Part shown: positions 60,183-64,000 of the stretch, piece by piece
How the letters are laid out: every line of letters starts with the position of its first letter
How positions within the stretch are numbered: the stretch's first letter is position 1
From: Candidatus Gallacutalibacter stercoravium
GTDB taxonomy: Bacteria; Bacillota; Clostridia; Oscillospirales; Acutalibacteraceae
Assembly (NCBI GenBank): GCA_018716975.1
Contig: DVJE01000018.1
Location: forward strand, 62,001 to 126,000
Length of the DNA stretch: 64,000 bases
Reading direction: 5' to 3'
Translations under genes and position numbers: made by a program
The notes under the pieces: model-generated
Seen by the model: the letters and a program-made list of their open reading frames with translations, nothing else
What the model was told of the DNA's origin: nothing
The model's database searches: none

Positions 60183-62331
60183 AGGCAAGGCCTACACAGG
60201 CGTCGATATGTTTCGGGTGGCGGCGGCCTTTCTGGTGGTGGCGATTCATACGTCGCCCCTGGCGTCTTTTACAGAGGTGGGGGATTTTATCGTCACCCGC
60301 GTCGTCGCCCGCATTGCGGTTCCGTTTTTCTTTATGACCTCGGGCTATTTTCTCATTTCAAGATACGCCCCCAACGCCGGCCGCCTGCAAGCCTTTGAGA
60401 AAAAAACAGCGGCCGTTTACGGGGCGGCCATTGCCCTTTATTTGCCGCTGAATTTATACAACCGCTATTTTTCTATGGATCACCTGCTGCCCAACCTGAT
60501 AAAGGATTTGGTTTTCGACGGCACCATGTATCATTTGTGGTACCTTCCGGCGGCGATGCTGGGGGCGGCCGTGGCTTGGCTGCTGGTGCGAAAATGCGGC
60601 TTTCGGTGCGCGCTGCAGGCGGCCGGGCTGCTGTATCTGGCCGGTTTGCTGGGCGATAGCTACTACGGCGTGGTAAAGCAAACCCCCTGGCTGCAAAGCT
60701 GCTACGCCGCTTTGTTTGAACTTTCGGATTACACCAGAAACGGCGTGTTTTTTGCGCCCTTGTTTTTTGTGCTGGGCGGTTGGCTGGCCGGCCGGGCCCA
60801 AACGCCCGCCAAGGGGGCTGTTCAGGCAAGCCTTAAAAAAAGCCTGGCGGGGTTTGCCCTTTCGCTGCTTTTGATGCTGGGCGAGGGGCTGCTGCTGCGC
60901 GGCTGGGGCTTTCAGCGGCACGACAGCATGTATCTCTTTTTGCCCCTTTGCGTCTACTTTTTGTTTTGCGCGCTGCTGTGTTGGAGGGGGCCGCGGCGTG
61001 AAACCCTTAGAACCGCCGCGCTGCTGCTCTATATCGTTCACCCCATGGCGATTGTGTTGGTGCGGCTGGCGGCCAAAATAACCGGCCTTACGCCTTGGCT
61101 GGTGAACAACAGCCTGGCGCATTACCTGGCCGTGTGCGCCGTCTCGGCGGCGGTTTCTTTCCCGTTGGCGGGGGCGTATCAAAAATGGGCCCAAAAGCGC
61201 AAAATGGCTCTTCGCCCGGCCTGCCAGCGGGCGTGGATAGAGCTAAACCTCAACCACCTGCTGCACAACGCCCGGGAGCTGAAAAAAGCCATGCCCCCCA
61301 AATGCCGGTTGATGGCGGTGGTAAAGGCGGAGGCTTATGGGCACGGGGCCTATGAAGTTGCCGCCGCCCTTAACCAAAACGGCGTAAAAGCATTTGCCGT
61401 GGCCACGGTGGAGGAGGGCATCCGCCTGCGCCGGTATGGCGTAACCGGAGAAATCCTGATTTTGGGGTACACCGACCCTGCAAGGGCGAAGGATCTGTTT
61501 TTCTACCACTTAACGCAAACCCTTATCGATTACGACTACGCTGTGCGGCTCAACCGGCAGGGGTATCCCCTTCGGGCTCACATAAAAATTGACACGGGGA
61601 TGCACCGCCTGGGCTTTGCCTGGGAGGACGTGGACAAGGTTGCCGCGGCGTATGGGATGCGGCGGCTGAAGATACGCGGCGTTTTCACCCACCTATGCGT
61701 TTCGGGCAGCCTGCGGCCAGAGGACGTTTGCTTTACCAAAACGCAGCTGCAACGCTTTGGGCGTTTGCTCGGCGCCCTAAAGGACCGGGGGCTGCCGGTT
61801 GCCGGCGTGCATGTGCAAAGCAGCTATGGCCTGCTAAATTACCCGCAGCTGCAATGCAGCTATGTGCGGGCGGGCGTGGCCCTGTACGGCGTGCTGAGCA
61901 GCCCTGGCGATGAAACCAGGTTGCAGCTGGATTTGCGCCCCGTTCTTTCGCTCAAATCGAAAATCGTTTTAATCCGGCGGATAAAGGCCGGTGAAACGGT
62001 GGGATACGGCCGGCTTTTTACCGCCGAAAGAGATAGCACGATAGCCGTGCTGCCCATTGGCTACGCCGACGGATACCCAAGGCGCCTTTCGGGGGGCAAG
62101 GCCTCTGTGCTCATCAATGGGCAAGAGGCCCCGGTGATCGGCGCCGTTTGCATGGATCAGCTCACCGTGGATATTACCGATATCCCCCAAGCCAAGGTGG
62201 GCATGACGGCCACGCTCATCGGCGCCGACGGCGGCCGCGAGATTTCGGCCCCGGATGTGGCCGATGCGGCCCAAAGCATTACCAACGAGCTGCTCAGCCG
62301 CATGGGCCGCAGGCTAACGGTAACCCGGTAG
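60175..62331 (+). CDS. vanT: VanT-type membrane serine racemase
   Basis: A 718-residue fusion protein. The N-terminal half (about 1-345) is an acyltransferase-3-like membrane domain with about ten hydrophobic segments, thought to take up L-Ser. The C-terminal half (about 355-718) is an alanine-racemase fold. The PLP Lys is in 'VVKAEAYGHGAYE' (Lys384), the catalytic Tyr in 'ETVGYGRLFTAERD', and 'AVLPIGYADGYPR' is conserved. It makes D-Ser for VanG. The start overlaps the vanXY end by eight bases, completing the operon. Confidence 0.94.
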   Translation: MNKGKAYTGVDMFRVAAAFLVVAIHTSPLASFTEVGDFIVTRVVARIAVPFFFMTSGYFLISRYAPNAGRLQAFEKKTAAVYGAAIALYLPLNLYNRYFSMDHLLPNLIKDLVFDGTMYHLWYLPAAMLGAAVAWLLVRKCGFRCALQAAGLLYLAGLLGDSYYGVVKQTPWLQSCYAALFELSDYTRNGVFFAPLFFVLGGWLAGRAQTPAKGAVQASLKKSLAGFALSLLLMLGEGLLLRGWGFQRHDSMYLFLPLCVYFLFCALLCWRGPRRETLRTAALLLYIVHPMAIVLVRLAAKITGLTPWLVNNSLAHYLAVCAVSAAVSFPLAGAYQKWAQKRKMALRPACQRAWIELNLNHLLHNARELKKAMPPKCRLMAVVKAEAYGHGAYEVAAALNQNGVKAFAVATVEEGIRLRRYGVTGEILILGYTDPARAKDLFFYHLTQTLIDYDYAVRLNRQGYPLRAHIKIDTGMHRLGFAWEDVDKVAAAYGMRRLKIRGVFTHLCVSGSLRPEDVCFTKTQLQRFGRLLGALKDRGLPVAGVHVQSSYGLLNYPQLQCSYVRAGVALYGVLSSPGDETRLQLDLRPVLSLKSKIVLIRRIKAGETVGYGRLFTAERDSTIAVLPIGYADGYPRRLSGGKASVLINGQEAPVIGAVCMDQLTVDITDIPQAKVGMTATLIGADGGREISAPDVADAAQSITNELLSRMGRRLTVTR

Positions 62332-62416
62332 CCCGGCGTTTGGGCAAAACCGCAGGAACCTTGGGCAAGCCGGGCCCCGGCTGAACCGGGATGATTCTTT
62401 CGCTTAAAAGCAAATA

Positions 62417-62454
62417 GGGCCGGCGAACGCGCCGAAAAATGCGTTCGCCGGCCC
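62417..62454. terminator. Stem-loop between convergent vanT and the URO-D gene
   Basis: A 14-bp GC-rich stem (GGGCCGGCGAACGC and its complement) closes a ten-base loop. On the minus strand TATTTGCTTTT follows; on the plus strand the U-tract is poor. Confidence 0.65.
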
Positions 62455-62518
62455 ATTGCCTGCTACTTTATTGTTTTGCCGCCCCGGCGCCCTTTGGTTT
62501 CTTACGCCCAAAGCCGGC

Positions 62519-63469
62519 TCATGCGTTTTGGGCGGCAAAGGCGTCGGCCACCCACTGGATGCGCTGGCGGTCGATATCCGCCGGCAGGGTGCAGTCGGCG
62601 CCTATGATTAACCCGCTGGGCACCTGCTGGGCCAGGGAGCGGGCAAAGGCCTGTATCTCTTCTTTGCCCCCGGTGCACAGCAGCCCGCCGGGCCGGTTGT
62701 CAAAGCCGCCCAGCACCGCCTTGCCGCCAAAGAACCGCTGGCCCTCTGCCAAATCCATCCCTTCAATGAAAACCGCCCAGTTTACCGCCTTGGCCGGGTA
62801 ATCCTGCCAAACCTCCAGTCGGTTGGGCACCCCCGCCCAGCCGCAGCAGTGCAAAATGTTGTTGGCCGAAAAGCGGTTGGCGTGATCCAGCACCAGCCGG
62901 TCGCTGGGGGTGATTTGCTCGCGGTATTGCTCGTAGCTCATGCGGTCGCGCTCGCCGCCTTGCACGTTGCAGTAAGCGCCGGTGCAGCCGCCCTCCACAA
63001 TGGCCTTTTCGGCAATGAGGGCGTTGTCTTCGGCCACAGCCTCCAGCGCCTGCATCACCGCGGCGGGATCCTCCTTTAAATGCGCCATTACCATTTCGTC
63101 AGAAGAGCCGTTGCGGATGGAGGAAAAGGGGGCCAAGATGTTGTAAAACACACACATGTCGTCTTTTAGCCCCTCCTTTACCGCCTTAACCCGCTCGATT
63201 TGCTGGCGGATAAACGGATGCTCCCCGCCTAAGGGGCGCACCTGCCGCCAATCGGAGGCCTTTTGGATTTTGGGCAGGGGGTAGGCAAAGTAATTGTCGC
63301 ACATCACCTTGGCAAAGTCCACCCCGATGCTGTTGTAATACGCCAGGTGGGCCGCCACGCATTTTTCGCCCATCCCCTCTTCGCCGGGGAAGTGGAACCA
63401 AAACCCCACCGGGGGCCGGTCCACCGGCAAACGGTTCATGGCGTGCAGCAGCCGCGTTTTCTTGTCCAT
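62519..63469 (-). CDS. Uroporphyrinogen decarboxylase family protein
   Basis: A 316-residue URO-D/MtaA/CmuA-like protein. 'LLHAMNRLPVDRPPVGFW' begins the fold and 'NILHCCGWAG' carries the zinc-type His-Cys motif of methyltransferase members. 'GFDNRPGGLL' and 'IIGADCTLPAD' fit the C-terminal part. Such proteins transfer methyl groups to or from corrinoid proteins; no corrinoid protein gene is next to it here. Start ATG follows AGAGAGGG. Confidence 0.9.
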   Translation of the reverse strand: MDKKTRLLHAMNRLPVDRPPVGFWFHFPGEEGMGEKCVAAHLAYYNSIGVDFAKVMCDNYFAYPLPKIQKASDWRQVRPLGGEHPFIRQQIERVKAVKEGLKDDMCVFYNILAPFSSIRNGSSDEMVMAHLKEDPAAVMQALEAVAEDNALIAEKAIVEGGCTGAYCNVQGGERDRMSYEQYREQITPSDRLVLDHANRFSANNILHCCGWAGVPNRLEVWQDYPAKAVNWAVFIEGMDLAEGQRFFGGKAVLGGFDNRPGGLLCTGGKEEIQAFARSLAQQVPSGLIIGADCTLPADIDRQRIQWVADAFAAQNA

Positions 63470-63754
63470 CGCAAAACCCTCTCTTTCTCTTTTTCAGTTA
63501 TTTTTATTGTTTATACAAACAAATTTCGCTCCGCTTTTTTGTATCGATAGCGAAGGCTGGTGAGCAAAAGGCGCGCGCCGCCCCCAACCGCTAGGGAAAA
63601 ACATCACTTTCAATCAAATAGTACATAGATAAATCACCGAAAAGTACATTGAAATTATATAGTCTGTATAGTAGAATAAGGCCATTGTACCGCGTGCGGC
63701 GGTAAAATGCAAGAGGCATGGGGCTTTTACGCCCGCCGCTGGGGAAGAGGTTGA
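63470..63754. other. Divergent promoter region
   Basis: An AT-rich gap between the URO-D gene and the M20 peptidase. It holds the promoter at 63649-63677 and an earlier palindromic-looking TATACAAACAAA...TTTTTTGTAT segment near 63510-63545. Confidence 0.5.
63649..63677 (+). promoter_or_regulatory. Promoter of the M20 peptidase gene
   Basis: TTGAAA and TAGAAT with a 17-base spacer, 78 bases before the start codon. Confidence 0.6.
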
Positions 63755-64000
63755 ATGATGGAACAGCAACGGTTTGCAAAAGACGGGCCGCTGTACCAGC
63801 AGGTCAGCGCCTGGGTGGAGGATCACCGGCAACAGCTGGTAGAAGACATTGTGCGCCTGGTGAATATCCGCAGCGTAGCGCAGCCGCAGGGCGAACTCCC
63901 TTACGGCCAAGGCTGCCGGGACGCGCTGGAAGAAATGCTGGCCATGGGCCGGCGCTACGGCATGACGGCGCACAATTACGACGGCCGCTGCGGCGGCCTT
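63755..64000 (+). CDS. M20 family dipeptidase (3' truncated by window edge)
   Basis: The first 82 residues of a protein starting MMEQQRFAKDGPLY, with 'WVEDHRQQLVEDIVRLVNIRSVAQP' and 'GQGCRDALEEMLAMGRRYG'. These match the N-terminus of PepV/Sapep-like M20 dipeptidases, whose metal ligands lie beyond the window end. AAGAGG precedes two adjacent ATG codons. Confidence 0.82.
   Translation, partial: MMEQQRFAKDGPLYQQVSAWVEDHRQQLVEDIVRLVNIRSVAQPQGELPYGQGCRDALEEMLAMGRRYGMTAHNYDGRCGGL

Noticed and set aside
56182..62340. Mobile element carrying the van cluster
   Set aside because: No integrase, transposase, terminal repeats or tRNA junction is seen, and composition is like the flanks.

Overview
The window looks like a chromosomal segment of a moderately GC-rich, anaerobic, Gram-positive Clostridia member, probably a gut Oscillospirales-type organism (inference). 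The evidence is lipoprotein and sortase-like surface signals, a Rrf2 regulator, a DUF1667/GlpA-type operon, an HPr with Lys at the Ser46 position, a vanG-type cluster, an FGly-type sulfatase of the anaerobic Cys class, and strong AGGAGG ribosome binding sites. No insertion sequence, phage, CRISPR array or rRNA was seen. There is one tRNA (Leu-TAG), the RNase P RNA and one cobalamin riboswitch.

Layout. 1-2346: end of a glycerol-3-phosphate-dehydrogenase-like operon (GlpA-like with BFD domain, FAD/NAD oxidoreductase, DUF1667), converging on an Rrf2 regulator. 3809-11431: a surface-fibre locus with a 1.27-kilo-residue double-VWA/Cna-B-like protein, an ER-type SipW signal peptidase, three short SipW-signal TasA/camelysin-like proteins and a membrane-anchored TasA-like protein. 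11672-15273: a small conserved-looking protein, a sulfatase, an amidase and a CarD-type regulator. 15549-29415: a redox island of three flavodoxin-like lipoproteins, two lipoprotein hydrolases, Fe- and Zn-type alcohol dehydrogenases, three aldo/keto reductases (one broken), a flavin reductase, a RibD-like reductase and an iron-sulfur flavoprotein-like gene. The PTS genes ptsH-ptsI and a 29-residue micro-lipoprotein lie inside it. 29650-33966: a MoxR-DUF58-transglutaminase operon. 34079-34759: a DUF4405 haem-type membrane protein.

34950-40580 (minus): a promoter, cobalamin riboswitch and intrinsic terminator control a two-gene operon. It encodes a small HNH-repeat protein and a 1597-residue surface protein. 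That protein combines DUF4430 domains with an alpha/alpha-barrel-like repeat region, the two modules of animal intrinsic factor/transcobalamin. 40942-50043: MFS transporter, DUF5067-like lipoprotein, tRNA-Leu, an aluminium-resistance/methionine-gamma-lyase-like enzyme, GNAT, two M42 peptidases and MurD. 50223-56182: rnpB, an XRE regulator with an operator dyad, NAD salvage (nicotinamidase plus nicotinate phosphoribosyltransferase), DegV, a QueG-like Fe-S protein and a Dph6-like ATPase. 56263-62331: vanR-vanS-(terminator)-vanG-vanXY-vanT, a complete D-Ala-D-Ser type glycopeptide resistance set. 62519-64000: a uroporphyrinogen-decarboxylase-family protein and the start of an M20 peptidase.

The strongest leads are these: (i) the SipW/TasA/VWA fibre locus with a duplicated upstream element exactly 180 bp apart; (ii) the riboswitch-controlled transcobalamin-like surface protein; (iii) four matching promoters (ACTTCT-N19-TATAAT with a conserved upstream block) that define a local redox regulon; (iv) a 29-codon lipoprotein whose mature product would be seven residues; (v) short, drifting tandem repeats that fill intergenic DNA and also invade coding sequences such as vanXY and a GNAT gene.
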